Of a stretch of DNA of 48,301 nt, positions 1 through 8,173 are shown one piece after another (positions within the stretch are counted from its first letter, which is position 1; each line of letters starts with the position of its first letter). Location: positions 1-48,301 of the forward strand of contig JAZSEL010000123.1 of assembly GCA_045531685.1 (NCBI GenBank), in the 5' to 3' direction. This stretch comes from RGIG8767 sp045531685. GTDB lineage: Bacteria; Bacillota; Clostridia; Lachnospirales; Lachnospiraceae. The notes beneath the pieces were generated by a model. It ran no database searches. It was not told where the DNA came from and saw only the letters and a list, made by a program, of their open reading frames with translations. A program made the position numbers and the translations under genes.

Positions 1-10
1 CTTATTGGAC

Positions 11-47
11 AAAAAAATCCCATGCACTACTCTTGTAATGCATGGGA
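11..47 (-). terminator. T-box attenuator terminator
   Basis: On the minus strand TCCCATGCA pairs with TGCATGGGA across a short loop and is followed by seven T. It sits directly after the T-box core and would compete with the antiterminator fold. This is the standard regulatory switch of such leaders. Confidence 0.88.
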
Positions 48-276
48 CGTAATATACGCGGTTCCACCCTGCTTGCTTCCTACGCTGTTGCGTCTTACGG
101 AAACCTCTCATAACAGTCAGCATATTTTCTAACTGTCTACCCTGTAACGTAGGTGACACGGACCGGATTGGGGCCACTCAGAGTTAGTTTTCAAATGGTT
201 CTGCGTAAAGGTGCTTCCAGCAATATGCACCCCTCTCTGGTACGTTCCGCATTCTACTCGTCTCGTCAACGTGTTA
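11..276 (-). promoter_or_regulatory. T-box riboswitch leader (gene off left edge)
   Basis: Read on the minus strand, positions 72-57 give the T-box core AGGGTGGAACCGCG, followed by a terminator hairpin. Upstream are an AGTAG motif and the stem I loop motif CAGAGAGG (about 231-224). T-box leaders sense an uncharged tRNA and control synthetase or amino-acid genes. The bulge reads TGGA, which predicts a tRNA with discriminator U. The specifier region GAAAACTAACTCTGAGT offers ACT (Thr, followed by A) or AAC (Asn). The predicted U73 argues against Asn, and also against Trp, because the neighbouring tRNA-Trp has G73. Thr is therefore my best guess but is not secure. The controlled gene lies beyond position 1. 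Confidence 0.88.
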
Positions 277-281
277 CACAT

Positions 282-310
282 ATTCTATTCCATTCCTTTT
301 TATTTGTAAA
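282..310 (-). promoter_or_regulatory. Promoter of the T-box leader
   Basis: Minus-strand -35 TTTACA (310-305) and -10 TAGAAT (287-282) are separated by 17 bp. Transcription would start near 275, just before the first conserved leader elements. Confidence 0.65.
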
Positions 311-330
311 GAAAAAATTGCATTTTTCAC

Positions 331-359
331 TTGCCTTTTGAATTGTTTCTTGCTATAAT
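331..359 (+). promoter_or_regulatory. Promoter of tRNA-Trp
   Basis: A -35 TTGCCT and a perfect -10 TATAAT are 17 bp apart, about 30 bp before the mature tRNA. The divergent T-box promoter starts just to its left. Confidence 0.7.
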
Positions 360-389
360 ACAATTCGTTGGTAAAACAACAAGGCAAAT

Positions 390-460
390 AGGGGAATAGT
401 ACAGTGGCAGTGCGGCGGTCTCCAAAACCGTTAACGGGGGTTCGAATCCCTCTTCCCCTG
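390..460 (+). tRNA. tRNA-Trp (CCA)
   Basis: A 71-nt cloverleaf is visible. The acceptor stem AGGGGAA pairs with TTCCCCT, and the D stem GTAC pairs with GTGC. The anticodon stem GCGGT/ACCGT encloses loop CTCCAAA, giving anticodon CCA at 422-424. The T arm is GGGGG TTCGAAT CCCTC and the discriminator is G. The 3' CCA is not encoded. It is a single-gene unit with its own promoter and terminator. It decodes UGG and carries tryptophan to the ribosome. Confidence 0.95.
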
Positions 461-467
461 CTAGTAA

Positions 468-493
468 AGAGATGCAGATGCATCTCTTTTTTT
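468..493 (+). terminator. Terminator of tRNA-Trp
   Basis: AGAGATGCA pairs with TGCATCTCT around a two-base loop and runs into a T tract. It begins eight bases after the tRNA. Confidence 0.88.
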
Positions 494-519
494 GTTGTCT
501 CCTACATATAAACACATGC

Positions 520-552
520 AAAAACGACTTGCCACCAAGACAAGTCGTTTTT
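520..552 (-). terminator. Terminator after radA
   Basis: AAAAACGACTTG and CAAGTCGTTTTT form a hairpin with A/T tracts on both sides, directly behind the radA stop. It could work in both directions. Confidence 0.85.
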
Positions 553-553
553 C

Positions 554-1921
554 TTATATATATTCCATCGCATCCTGAACGGACGCCACTCCGATTACTT
601 TAATTCCTGCTATCTTCTTACAGGCTTCTTCATTGGTCTTTGGCACGATACATGTAGTAAAACCTAACTTTTTGGCTTCTGCTACTCTGTTCTCTGCCAT
701 ACTGACTGCACGCACTTCACCGCTTAATCCAATCTCCCCGAATGCAATCAGTTTATCATCAATGGCACGGTTCTTAAAGCTGGATACTACCGCCATAACA
801 ACACCAAGGTCAATGGCAGGTTCAGTAATCCTTAATCCCCCTGCAATATTCACATAGGCATCACAGTTGGAAATGGATAAACCTAATCTTTTCTCCAAAA
901 CTGCCATAAGCAGATTCAGACGGTTTAAATCACTTCCCGCTGTCTGCCTTCTCGGAAAACCAAAGCTTGTAGGTGATACCAGCGCCTGAATCTCTAACAG
1001 AATCGGTCTGGTACCTTCCATGGAACAGGACACCACTGAGCCGCTGGCTCCCTCAGGCTTTCCATTTAACATGTATTCGGAAGGATTGAGTACTTCCTGC
1101 AGTCCCTCGTTACGCATCTCAAACACACCGATTTCATTAGTAGAACCAAAACGGTTCTTAACACCTCTTAATATACGATAGGAAGCATGTCTGTCGCCCT
1201 CAAAGTACAATACCGTATCCACCATATGCTCAAGCACTCTAGGTCCTGCTACCGTACCTTCCTTAGTCACATGACCCACGATAAAAATAGTCACTCCCTG
1301 TTCCTTAGCAAGACGCATAAACACAGCCGTTGCTTCTCTTACCTGGGACACACTGCCGGGAGCCGACGAAATCTCTTCCTGAAACATAGTCTGGATGGAA
1401 TCAATCACCACCACATGAGGCTTGGTTTTCTTAATGGTATCCTCTATAACATCCAAATTAGTCTCACAAAATAATTTCATATTATCATTTATGGTTCCGA
1501 TTCTGGATGCACGCATCTTTATCTGGCGAAGGGACTCTTCTCCGGATACATACAGCACTTCTTTCTTTGCATCGGACAGATGCTTGCACACCTGCAACAA
1601 GAGCGTCGATTTTCCAATACCCGGATCACCACCTACCAAAATGAGGGAACCGCTTACGATTCCACCACCCAATACCCTATCCAATTCTTTTATTCCAATC
1701 TGCAGCCTTTCTTCTTCCTCTGAGGATATCTGGGATAAAGTATACGGGCTCTTTCCCGTATCCCGGTTAGAGCCCGTTTTCAGACTTTTTCCTTTATTGG
1801 ATGTCGTCACTTTTTCTTCAATAAAAGTATTCCATGACTTACATCCCGGACATTGTCCCATCCACTTTGAGGATTCATATCCACATTCGCTGCAGAAGTA
1901 TACAAAGCTGTTCTTTGCCAT
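554..1921 (-). CDS. radA: DNA repair protein RadA
   Basis: RadA is a RecA-like ATPase that drives branch migration during recombinational repair. The 455-aa length is normal. The N-terminus has a C4 zinc finger (C10, C13, C24, C27). Walker A is GGDPGIGKST at residues 97-106, and the RadA-specific KNRFG motif is at 255-259. The C-terminal third is the Lon-protease-like domain. The ATG start follows GGAG with five bases of spacing. The gene lies behind clpC, as in the Bacillus ctsR-mcsA-mcsB-clpC-radA order, but here a small unknown gene is inserted between the two. A terminator follows, so radA ends the unit. Confidence 0.97.
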   Translation of the reverse strand: MAKNSFVYFCSECGYESSKWMGQCPGCKSWNTFIEEKVTTSNKGKSLKTGSNRDTGKSPYTLSQISSEEEERLQIGIKELDRVLGGGIVSGSLILVGGDPGIGKSTLLLQVCKHLSDAKKEVLYVSGEESLRQIKMRASRIGTINDNMKLFCETNLDVIEDTIKKTKPHVVVIDSIQTMFQEEISSAPGSVSQVREATAVFMRLAKEQGVTIFIVGHVTKEGTVAGPRVLEHMVDTVLYFEGDRHASYRILRGVKNRFGSTNEIGVFEMRNEGLQEVLNPSEYMLNGKPEGASGSVVSCSMEGTRPILLEIQALVSPTSFGFPRRQTAGSDLNRLNLLMAVLEKRLGLSISNCDAYVNIAGGLRITEPAIDLGVVMAVVSSFKNRAIDDKLIAFGEIGLSGEVRAVSMAENRVAEAKKLGFTTCIVPKTNEEACKKIAGIKVIGVASVQDAMEYI

Positions 1922-1948
1922 AACTACTCCGCACTCATTTACAAAAAA

Positions 1949-2362
1949 TTAGCATTTCTTTACTTCTACCGCAACTGATTTGCCGGATGACAAATCAATA
2001 CTTAAATTCATCTTACCGCCTAAATTGGTAGTGTCAAAGCCGGCATTTTCACCATCTAACAATACCTTGTATTCCTGTTCTTCTTCCAGACCTATGGTAA
2101 TCTGCGTATCTGCACTTCCTTTTACCGTAAAAGTAACACCATCTGCTTCTTCCACGAAGCTAGACACTGTGGTTCCCGGTACTGATTCGTAAACAAACAT
2201 ACCATTCTTTTCCAATTTGGTCATGGTCTGATAGGTCTTAACCTTTAACAAATCTCCCTGATACGGATAATCTTCCACCTTGGCTTTCTGTGCCAATGTA
2301 TGATCTCCAAACCCCAAGCTGCCGTCTGCCTCTGTAAAAAGCAGGTTATCTGCTGATGCCAT
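1949..2362 (-). CDS. Conserved hypothetical protein between clpC and radA
   Basis: I do not recognise a function. The 137-aa product has no signal peptide or membrane segment. It looks like an all-beta protein, with alternating hydrophobic strands and repeated GxxxT/V patterns. It contains short charged stretches such as EEEQEY and ends in VEVKKC. A longer reading frame opens at a TTG at 2401, but the ATG at 2362 has an ideal GGAGG seven bases upstream, so I take the ATG. It ends 27 bp before radA and probably shares a transcript with clpC and radA. I have a vague recollection that some Lachnospiraceae relatives carry an endosialidase label, but nothing here shows a catalytic motif. Confidence 0.8.
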   Translation of the reverse strand: MASADNLLFTEADGSLGFGDHTLAQKAKVEDYPYQGDLLKVKTYQTMTKLEKNGMFVYESVPGTTVSSFVEEADGVTFTVKGSADTQITIGLEEEQEYKVLLDGENAGFDTTNLGGKMNLSIDLSSGKSVAVEVKKC

Positions 2363-2464
2363 CTTTTTATCCTCCGCAATCTCGATATCATTGTCTGTCA
2401 ATTCGATATCTTTTAATGAATTAAGTATACATTATTTCCCTGTAAAATGCTACTCTTTTCTGTT

Positions 2465-4906
2465 TTATACCACATCAAAAACAATCTTTTTCTCCTGGTA
2501 ACGCACCTTTACCGTATCGCCGTTTTTTACCTTCTGTTCCAAGATTTCTTCTGCTAACAGGTCTTCAATCTCACTCTGGATGGCACGCTTTAACGGACGG
2601 GCTCCCATCTTAAGATTCATATATTTTTCCACGATAGCGGTTTTTACTGCCGGAGTGATAACAAGTTTAATATCACAAAGGGTTGCACAACGGTTTACCA
2701 AATCCTTAGAAAGAAGTGTCATAATCTCTTTCATGTCATCCTTCATTAACTGATGGAACACGATAATTTCATCAATACGGTTGATAAATTCCGGTTTGAA
2801 TACACGTTTTACTTCTTCCATTACACCGTTTTTCATTTTTTCATAATCTTTTTCTTTGTCTTCCTTAGAAGCAAATCCAAGATTCTTCGGGTCCACAATG
2901 CGGGATGCCCCTGCATTGGAGGTCATAATAATAACCGTATTTTTAAAGCTTACCTTACGTCCCTTGGAATCGGTAATATGTCCGTCATCCAATACCTGAA
3001 GGAGAATATTAAACACATCCGGATGTGCTTTTTCAATCTCGTCAAAAAGTACCACAGAATACGGATTGCGGCGTATCTTTTCGCTTAACTGACCGCCTTC
3101 ATCAAAACCTACATACCCTGGAGGAGAACCTATCATCTTAGATACGGAATGGCCTTCCATGTATTCGGACATATCCACCCGGATTAATGCATTCTCATTT
3201 CCAAACATGGCCTCTGCCAATGCCTTACTCAATTCCGTCTTACCCACACCTGTTGGTCCAAGGAATAGGAAGGAACCAATTGGCCTTTTCGGGTCCTGCA
3301 AGCCAACACGGCCTCTCCGCATAGCTCTTGCTACCGCCGCAACCGCTTCCTTCTGACCCACCACACGCTTGTGAAGAATGGACTCTAATTTTAACAGACG
3401 TTCACTTTCCTTTTCTTCCAATTTACTAACCGGAATCTTGGTCCATGAGGATACCACAAGGGCAATGTCATTTTCTGTTACGGTTTCTTCCCGTTTTGCC
3501 TGATTGCGTTTTTCCCTTTCAAGCTGTTTTTTTCGTTTCTTCTGAAGCTCATCCAGTCTTCTCTTAATGATGCCTGCCTGCTCGTATTCCTCTGACTTAA
3601 AGGCATTTTCCAATTCCATATCCAGTTGCTTAATTTCGTTTTCGATTTCCTTACGCTTACCGGAAGAACTCATATGACTTAAACGCATGGCAGAGGAAGC
3701 TTCATCAATTAAATCAATGGCTTTATCCGGCAGATTCCTGTCATTAATATATCTGGCGGATAATTCCACAGCGGCTCTTACTGCATCATCTGTAATCGTC
3801 ACACCATGGTGTTCCTCGTACTTTTCACGGATTCCCTGCACAATGGCAATCGCCTCCTCTATGGTCGGCTCCTCCACCATAACCGGTTGGAAACGACGTT
3901 CCAAAGCCGCGTCTTTTTCGATATGCTTTCTATATTCGTTCATGGTGGTAGCACCAATTAACTGTATTTCTCCACGGGCTAAGGACGGTTTCAAAATATT
4001 AGAAGCATCAATGGCGCCCTCCGCACCGCCTGCACCGATTAAGGTATGGAGCTCATCCAGGAACAAAAGGACATTCCCATCGTCGATTACTTCTTTAATC
4101 ACTCTTTTAATACGCTCTTCAAATTCACCACGGTACTTACTTCCTGCTACCATACCGGACAAATCCAAGGTCAATACTCTCTTGTCCTTTACCGTATCCG
4201 GAACATCTCCTGCCACAATGCGCTGGGCCAATCCTTCTACAATAGCAGTTTTTCCCACTCCCGGTTCTCCTACCAGGCATGGATTGTTCTTGGTGCGACG
4301 GCTCAATATCTGGATTACTCTTTTGATTTCCAAATCCCTTCCGATAACCGGGTCCATTTTCCCTTCCCTTACTAATTGGGTAAGGTCCCTGCTATACTGT
4401 TTTAGCATGGAAGTTTCTTTTTTGCGTGACGCTTTCTTGGCAAAATCCTCTTTTACCAGACTGCCGTCCTCTCCCATGGCAACCAGAATATCCACATACA
4501 ACTTCTGAAGGGAAATCCCCAATGTGTTCAACAAACGTGCCGCCACATTTTCCCCTTCTTTTATAATTCCCATTAAGATATGCTCTGTTCCGATTAATTC
4601 ACTGCGATACTTTTCCGCCAATTGACGGCTTTCCTCCAAAACAGCAAGTGCCCGTTTGGAATATCCGCTTCTCTCTTTAACCTTTACAGCCGGATCCGGT
4701 GCTACAAAATCACGGATTAATTCCGCAACTTCCGATTCCACTACTCCGTTATCCTGTAATACTCTGGATGCTACTCCTGTATTTTCCCGAAGAAGTCCCA
4801 TAAGAATATGTTCACTTCCTATATATCCCTGATGAAACTGCTTTGCACATTTTTCAGCAAGTAAAAGAGCGGTCTGGGCCTTATTGGTAAATTCAGAATA
4901 ATTCAT
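2465..4906 (-). CDS. clpC: ATP-dependent Clp protease ATPase subunit ClpC
   Basis: ClpC is a Hsp100 unfoldase that feeds proteins to ClpP. The 813-aa length fits. Two Clp-N repeats fill residues 1-150. Walker A of the first AAA domain is GEPGVGKT at 213-220, and a UVR/middle coiled-coil domain lies near 420-465. Walker A of the second AAA domain is GPTGVGKT at 550-557, and the Clp D2-small domain closes the protein. I chose the ATG at 4906 because GAGGAG lies nine bases upstream. The longer frame to 4933 adds nine unconserved residues. The usual partners ctsR, mcsA and mcsB are absent upstream and an SH3/poly-Asp membrane protein stands there instead. A good promoter overlaps the end of that gene. 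Confidence 0.97.
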   Translation of the reverse strand: MNYSEFTNKAQTALLLAEKCAKQFHQGYIGSEHILMGLLRENTGVASRVLQDNGVVESEVAELIRDFVAPDPAVKVKERSGYSKRALAVLEESRQLAEKYRSELIGTEHILMGIIKEGENVAARLLNTLGISLQKLYVDILVAMGEDGSLVKEDFAKKASRKKETSMLKQYSRDLTQLVREGKMDPVIGRDLEIKRVIQILSRRTKNNPCLVGEPGVGKTAIVEGLAQRIVAGDVPDTVKDKRVLTLDLSGMVAGSKYRGEFEERIKRVIKEVIDDGNVLLFLDELHTLIGAGGAEGAIDASNILKPSLARGEIQLIGATTMNEYRKHIEKDAALERRFQPVMVEEPTIEEAIAIVQGIREKYEEHHGVTITDDAVRAAVELSARYINDRNLPDKAIDLIDEASSAMRLSHMSSSGKRKEIENEIKQLDMELENAFKSEEYEQAGIIKRRLDELQKKRKKQLEREKRNQAKREETVTENDIALVVSSWTKIPVSKLEEKESERLLKLESILHKRVVGQKEAVAAVARAMRRGRVGLQDPKRPIGSFLFLGPTGVGKTELSKALAEAMFGNENALIRVDMSEYMEGHSVSKMIGSPPGYVGFDEGGQLSEKIRRNPYSVVLFDEIEKAHPDVFNILLQVLDDGHITDSKGRKVSFKNTVIIMTSNAGASRIVDPKNLGFASKEDKEKDYEKMKNGVMEEVKRVFKPEFINRIDEIIVFHQLMKDDMKEIMTLLSKDLVNRCATLCDIKLVITPAVKTAIVEKYMNLKMGARPLKRAIQSEIEDLLAEEILEQKVKNGDTVKVRYQEKKIVFDVV

Positions 4907-4944
4907 TAACCAAATCTCCTCTATTTCTTTCATTCATTACTAGT

Positions 4945-4972
4945 AAAAGGACATGAAATATCATGTCCTTTT
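4945..4972 (-). terminator. Hairpin between the SH3 gene and clpC
   Basis: AAAAGGACATGA and TCATGTCCTTTT form a 12-bp perfect stem with a four-base loop. It follows the stop of the SH3 protein gene and can terminate that transcript. The predicted clpC start site (about 4968) falls inside it, so the dyad could also act as an operator or leader hairpin for clpC. Confidence 0.65.
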
Positions 4973-4974
4973 AT

Positions 4975-5003
4975 TGTATACTATTTAATATCTAAAAATT
5001 CAA
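4975..5003 (-). promoter_or_regulatory. Predicted clpC promoter
   Basis: A -35 TTGAAT lies within the last codons of the SH3 protein gene. A -10 TATACA follows after exactly 17 bp, right behind its stop codon. It is the only credible promoter close to clpC that I see. No CtsR direct repeat or CIRCE element is visible around it. Confidence 0.5.
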
Positions 5004-6213
5004 ACTCCATATCATCATCTACATCAAGGAAATTCTTTGACTGCCATGATGAAGAACTCTCCTGCTTCTTAGGAGTCGTTACGGACTTTACACGAATCGG
5101 TGTGCTTGGCTTATTAGATACTTTTCCTGCGCTGCGTCTTCTGACGATAGGCTCCTCGTCATCTTCCTCATCTTCCTCATCTTCGTCGTCTTCGTCATCG
5201 TCGTCATCATCATCGTCATCATCATCGTCTTCGTCATCGTCGTCTTCGTCATCATCATCGTATTCATACTCGTATGCATCTTTCAATTTGAATACCAATA
5301 ATGTCACACCAACGATAAGTGCAAGAATAACGGCAATCATAACAATTACAATGATTTTGTATGTCTTTAATTTTGCAACTGCACTGCCCTCATCATCCTG
5401 TGCCTGACGCACTACTGAAAGAAGGTCTGCAAGACTCTGCTTACTACCTCTGTTGTAATCATACAAGAACCACTCTTCCACGCCTTCCGGATTGGCTTCA
5501 AACACCAATTCGTACTCTTTATTCACCGGTTCTTCCTCTACTTCTTCTACCGGTTCTTCTTCTACTTCTTCCGGTTCTTCTTCCTGAACAGTTGCTGTTA
5601 TCTCAAGAAAATCATAACGGATGAAACCGTTTGTATCCCCGAAGCTTACCTGATACCAAATTTTTCCGTCACTGTCTGTTGCTTCTCCGGATACTGCTAC
5701 CTCTGTTCCCTCAGTTGCCTTTCCTGCTATAGAAGCCTTTGTAGACGGATTGGAACGGACATTAACACTTCCTCCCGTTACCTTAGCAGCCGTTACGGTA
5801 GACTCTGTAATCTGAACAAAATCCACTGCCTGACCATCATTGGTAGACGGAGTATTATCTGTCTGTGTATTCTGTGTCTGTGCACTTTCTGAAGGAACAT
5901 CTCCTTCCACTGTTCCAACAAGATCTGCACGGATATATCCTGTATCCGAACCGTTTACAGATACTTTGTACCATGTATAACCATCCGAATCCTGTGTCTG
6001 TGCTAAAACATCCAACTTCGTATCCTTGGTTGTACTTGCCTTTACATCACTGCTTGTGCTGGCCGAAGAACGGATCTTGGCACTGTCTGCTGTAACAGTT
6101 GTAGTTCCCTGTGCATTGGCAGTAATGGACAACTGTCCCATAATAATAATTGCAGCCGCAAGTACAAATAACTTACTTACAATTCCCAATCCCTTTTTAT
6201 TTTGTACCTTCAT
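4981..6213 (-). CDS. SH3b-domain membrane protein with poly-Asp/Glu cytoplasmic tail
   Basis: The domain order is a signal peptide (LFVLAAAIIIMGQL...ANA), two bacterial SH3 domains (about residues 35-105 and 135-205), a Glu/Pro/Val linker and a short globular stretch. One membrane helix (IIVIVMIAVILALIVGV, near 285-305) follows. The tail of about 100 residues includes roughly 40 almost uninterrupted Asp/Glu (DNA 5149-5265). SH3b domains usually bind peptidoglycan or peptides, so I infer an outside N-terminus and an inside acidic tail. GGAGG is five bases before the ATG at 6213 and only two before the preceding ATG, so I start there. It begins 18 bp behind purD and may be read through from the pur operon. 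The function is unknown. Confidence 0.82.
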   Translation of the reverse strand: MKVQNKKGLGIVSKLFVLAAAIIIMGQLSITANAQGTTTVTADSAKIRSSASTSSDVKASTTKDTKLDVLAQTQDSDGYTWYKVSVNGSDTGYIRADLVGTVEGDVPSESAQTQNTQTDNTPSTNDGQAVDFVQITESTVTAAKVTGGSVNVRSNPSTKASIAGKATEGTEVAVSGEATDSDGKIWYQVSFGDTNGFIRYDFLEITATVQEEEPEEVEEEPVEEVEEEPVNKEYELVFEANPEGVEEWFLYDYNRGSKQSLADLLSVVRQAQDDEGSAVAKLKTYKIIVIVMIAVILALIVGVTLLVFKLKDAYEYEYDDDDEDDDDEDDDDDDDDDDDDEDDEDEEDEEDDEEPIVRRRSAGKVSNKPSTPIRVKSVTTPKKQESSSSWQSKNFLDVDDDMEFEFLDIK

Positions 6214-6231
6214 CATTTCCTCCATACTACA

Positions 6232-7503
6232 TTATGCTTCATCAATGGCTTTGCCAATGTCATTTCTCATATATTTATTTTCAAAAGAAACCCACTTTGT
6301 TGCTTCGTACGCATTGGCACGGGCTTCCTTTAAATTACTTCCCTTTGCTGTAACGCCAAGTACACGTCCGCCGTTGGTTACAATGTTTTCACCGTCAAAC
6401 TTTGTACCGGCATGGAAACAGTAATAACCGTCTTTATCATTAAAGGTATCAAGACCGTCAATCACTTTCCCTTTTTCATAAGCAACCGGATATCCGTCAG
6501 AGGCAAGCACTACACATACTGCCGCATTGTCTTCAAATTCCAGTTCCACCTGATCAAGAGTGCCTTCCACGCAGGCCTCCATCACATCTAAAATATCATT
6601 TTTCATTCTTGGAAGAACCACCTGTGCTTCCGGATCACCAAATCTGGCATTGTATTCCAATACTCTCGGACCGGCTTCTGTCAGCATAAGTCCAAAGAAA
6701 ATAACACCCTTAAATGGTCTTCCCTCTGCCGCCATGGCATCTACCGTTGCCTGATAAATATATTTCTTACAGAACTCATCCACTTCTTTTGTATAGAACG
6801 GGCTTGGAGAGAAGGTTCCCATACCACCTGTATTAAGTCCCTGGTCTCCATCCTTTGCACGCTTATGATCCTGAGCGGATGTCATAATACGGATTGTCTT
6901 ACCGTCTACAAAAGAAAGAACGGATACTTCACGTCCAGTCATAAATTCTTCGATTACCATACGGTTACCGGCATCTCCGAAATTCTTATCCATCATAATG
7001 GATTTAACGCCTTCCACAGCTTCTTCCTTTGTGTTGCAAATCAATACACCCTTACCAAGAGCAAGACCATCTGCCTTTAATACGATTGGCATCTTGGCTG
7101 TTTCAAGATATGCAAGGGCTTCCTTAGCGGAATCAAAATTCTCATATACCGCTGTAGGAATGTTATATTTTTTCATTAAATCCTTAGAAAATGCCTTACT
7201 GCCTTCTAAGATAGCCGCATTTTTCTTAGGACCGAAAGTCTTAATCCCTGCTTCTTCCATTTTGTCAACCAAACCGCCAACCAATGGATCATCCATACCA
7301 ACGATTACAAAATCAATTTCTTTTTCTTTTGCAAATGCTACTAATTTATCAAATTCCATAGCACCGATTGGAGCACACTCTGCAACCTGAGCAATTCCTG
7401 CATTACCCGGTGCACAATATAATTTGTCACATTTTGCACTCTTGCTTACACACATAGCGATTGCATGCTCTCTACCGCCGCCGCCAACGATTAAAACTTT
7501 CAT
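6232..7503 (-). CDS. purD: Phosphoribosylamine--glycine ligase
   Basis: PurD joins glycine to phosphoribosylamine with ATP, forming GAR, in purine synthesis. The 423-aa length is typical. The N-terminal fold starts with VLIVGGGGREHAIA. The ATP-grasp core contains KADGLALGKGV near 143-153, followed by EEFMTGREVSVLSF, and the conserved NARFGDPEAQ lies near 285. It is the last pur gene of the cluster, 43 bp behind purN. The next gene downstream, the SH3 protein, follows after only 18 bp. Confidence 0.97.
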   Translation of the reverse strand: MKVLIVGGGGREHAIAMCVSKSAKCDKLYCAPGNAGIAQVAECAPIGAMEFDKLVAFAKEKEIDFVIVGMDDPLVGGLVDKMEEAGIKTFGPKKNAAILEGSKAFSKDLMKKYNIPTAVYENFDSAKEALAYLETAKMPIVLKADGLALGKGVLICNTKEEAVEGVKSIMMDKNFGDAGNRMVIEEFMTGREVSVLSFVDGKTIRIMTSAQDHKRAKDGDQGLNTGGMGTFSPSPFYTKEVDEFCKKYIYQATVDAMAAEGRPFKGVIFFGLMLTEAGPRVLEYNARFGDPEAQVVLPRMKNDILDVMEACVEGTLDQVELEFEDNAAVCVVLASDGYPVAYEKGKVIDGLDTFNDKDGYYCFHAGTKFDGENIVTNGGRVLGVTAKGSNLKEARANAYEATKWVSFENKYMRNDIGKAIDEA

Positions 7504-7546
7504 TTTTTATCCTCTCTTACGTACAGTCTACACTGCTTTTCTTTAC

Positions 7547-8173
7547 TTATTCCGTCATTATAACCTTACCGTCAACAACTCTTACTCTGCCATTTGCAAT
7601 GGCATCGATTGCCTTTGGTAAAATAATCCATTCTGCTTCTTCCATTACGCGCTGCTGGAGTTCTTTTGCAGTATCATTCTGCTCTACATTCACAGCCTTC
7701 TGGAAAATAATCGGTCCTGTATCCATGCCGCCATCCACAAAATGAACGGTTGCACCCGTCACCTTAACACCACGGGCAAGTACACCTTCATGAACCTTAA
7801 GTCCATAATAGCCTACTCCGCAGAAAGAAGGAATCAGGGACGGATGGATATTGATAATTCTGCCCTCGAAAGCTTCTACCATAGCTTCCGGAATCTTAAC
7901 AAGGAATCCTGCCAGAACAATCAAATCCGGATTCAGTTCCTTCATTTTATCTAAAAATGCTGTTTCAAAATCACTTCTTGTTTCATAGTCCTTTGGAGAA
8001 AGAACAATCCCCGGAACACCTGCTTTTGCGGCACGTTCCATGGCATATACACCCGGATTGTTGGAGATAACGCCAATAATCTTTGTATTGGTAATGCTTT
8101 TATTCTCAATACCATCAATAATTGCCTGAAGATTGGTACCGCCTCCGGACACACAAACAACTATGTTTAGCAT
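7547..8173 (-). CDS. purN: Phosphoribosylglycinamide formyltransferase
   Basis: PurN transfers a formyl group from 10-formyl-tetrahydrofolate to GAR. The 208 residues start with the glycine-rich VSGGGTNLQAI. They carry the catalytic region NIHPSLIPSF, with its active His, and the later GGMDTGPII motif with the active Asp. Its ATG overlaps the purM stop in ATGCTAA, so the two are translationally coupled. Confidence 0.97.
   Translation of the reverse strand: MLNIVVCVSGGGTNLQAIIDGIENKSITNTKIIGVISNNPGVYAMERAAKAGVPGIVLSPKDYETRSDFETAFLDKMKELNPDLIVLAGFLVKIPEAMVEAFEGRIINIHPSLIPSFCGVGYYGLKVHEGVLARGVKVTGATVHFVDGGMDTGPIIFQKAVNVEQNDTAKELQQRVMEEAEWIILPKAIDAIANGRVRVVDGKVIMTE

Noticed and set aside
1..553. 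Trp-specific T-box linked to the adjacent tRNA-Trp
   Set aside because: The bulge base predicts U at the discriminator, whereas this tRNA-Trp has G. The two transcripts diverge from separate promoters.
3687..4508. Long plus-strand ORF of 273 codons
   Set aside because: It lies fully inside clpC on the other strand, with no recognisable domain. It is a shadow of a well-conserved gene.
5102..5407. Plus-strand ORF rich in Ser
   Set aside because: It is the complement of the Asp/Glu tract of the SH3 protein gene and has no ribosome site.
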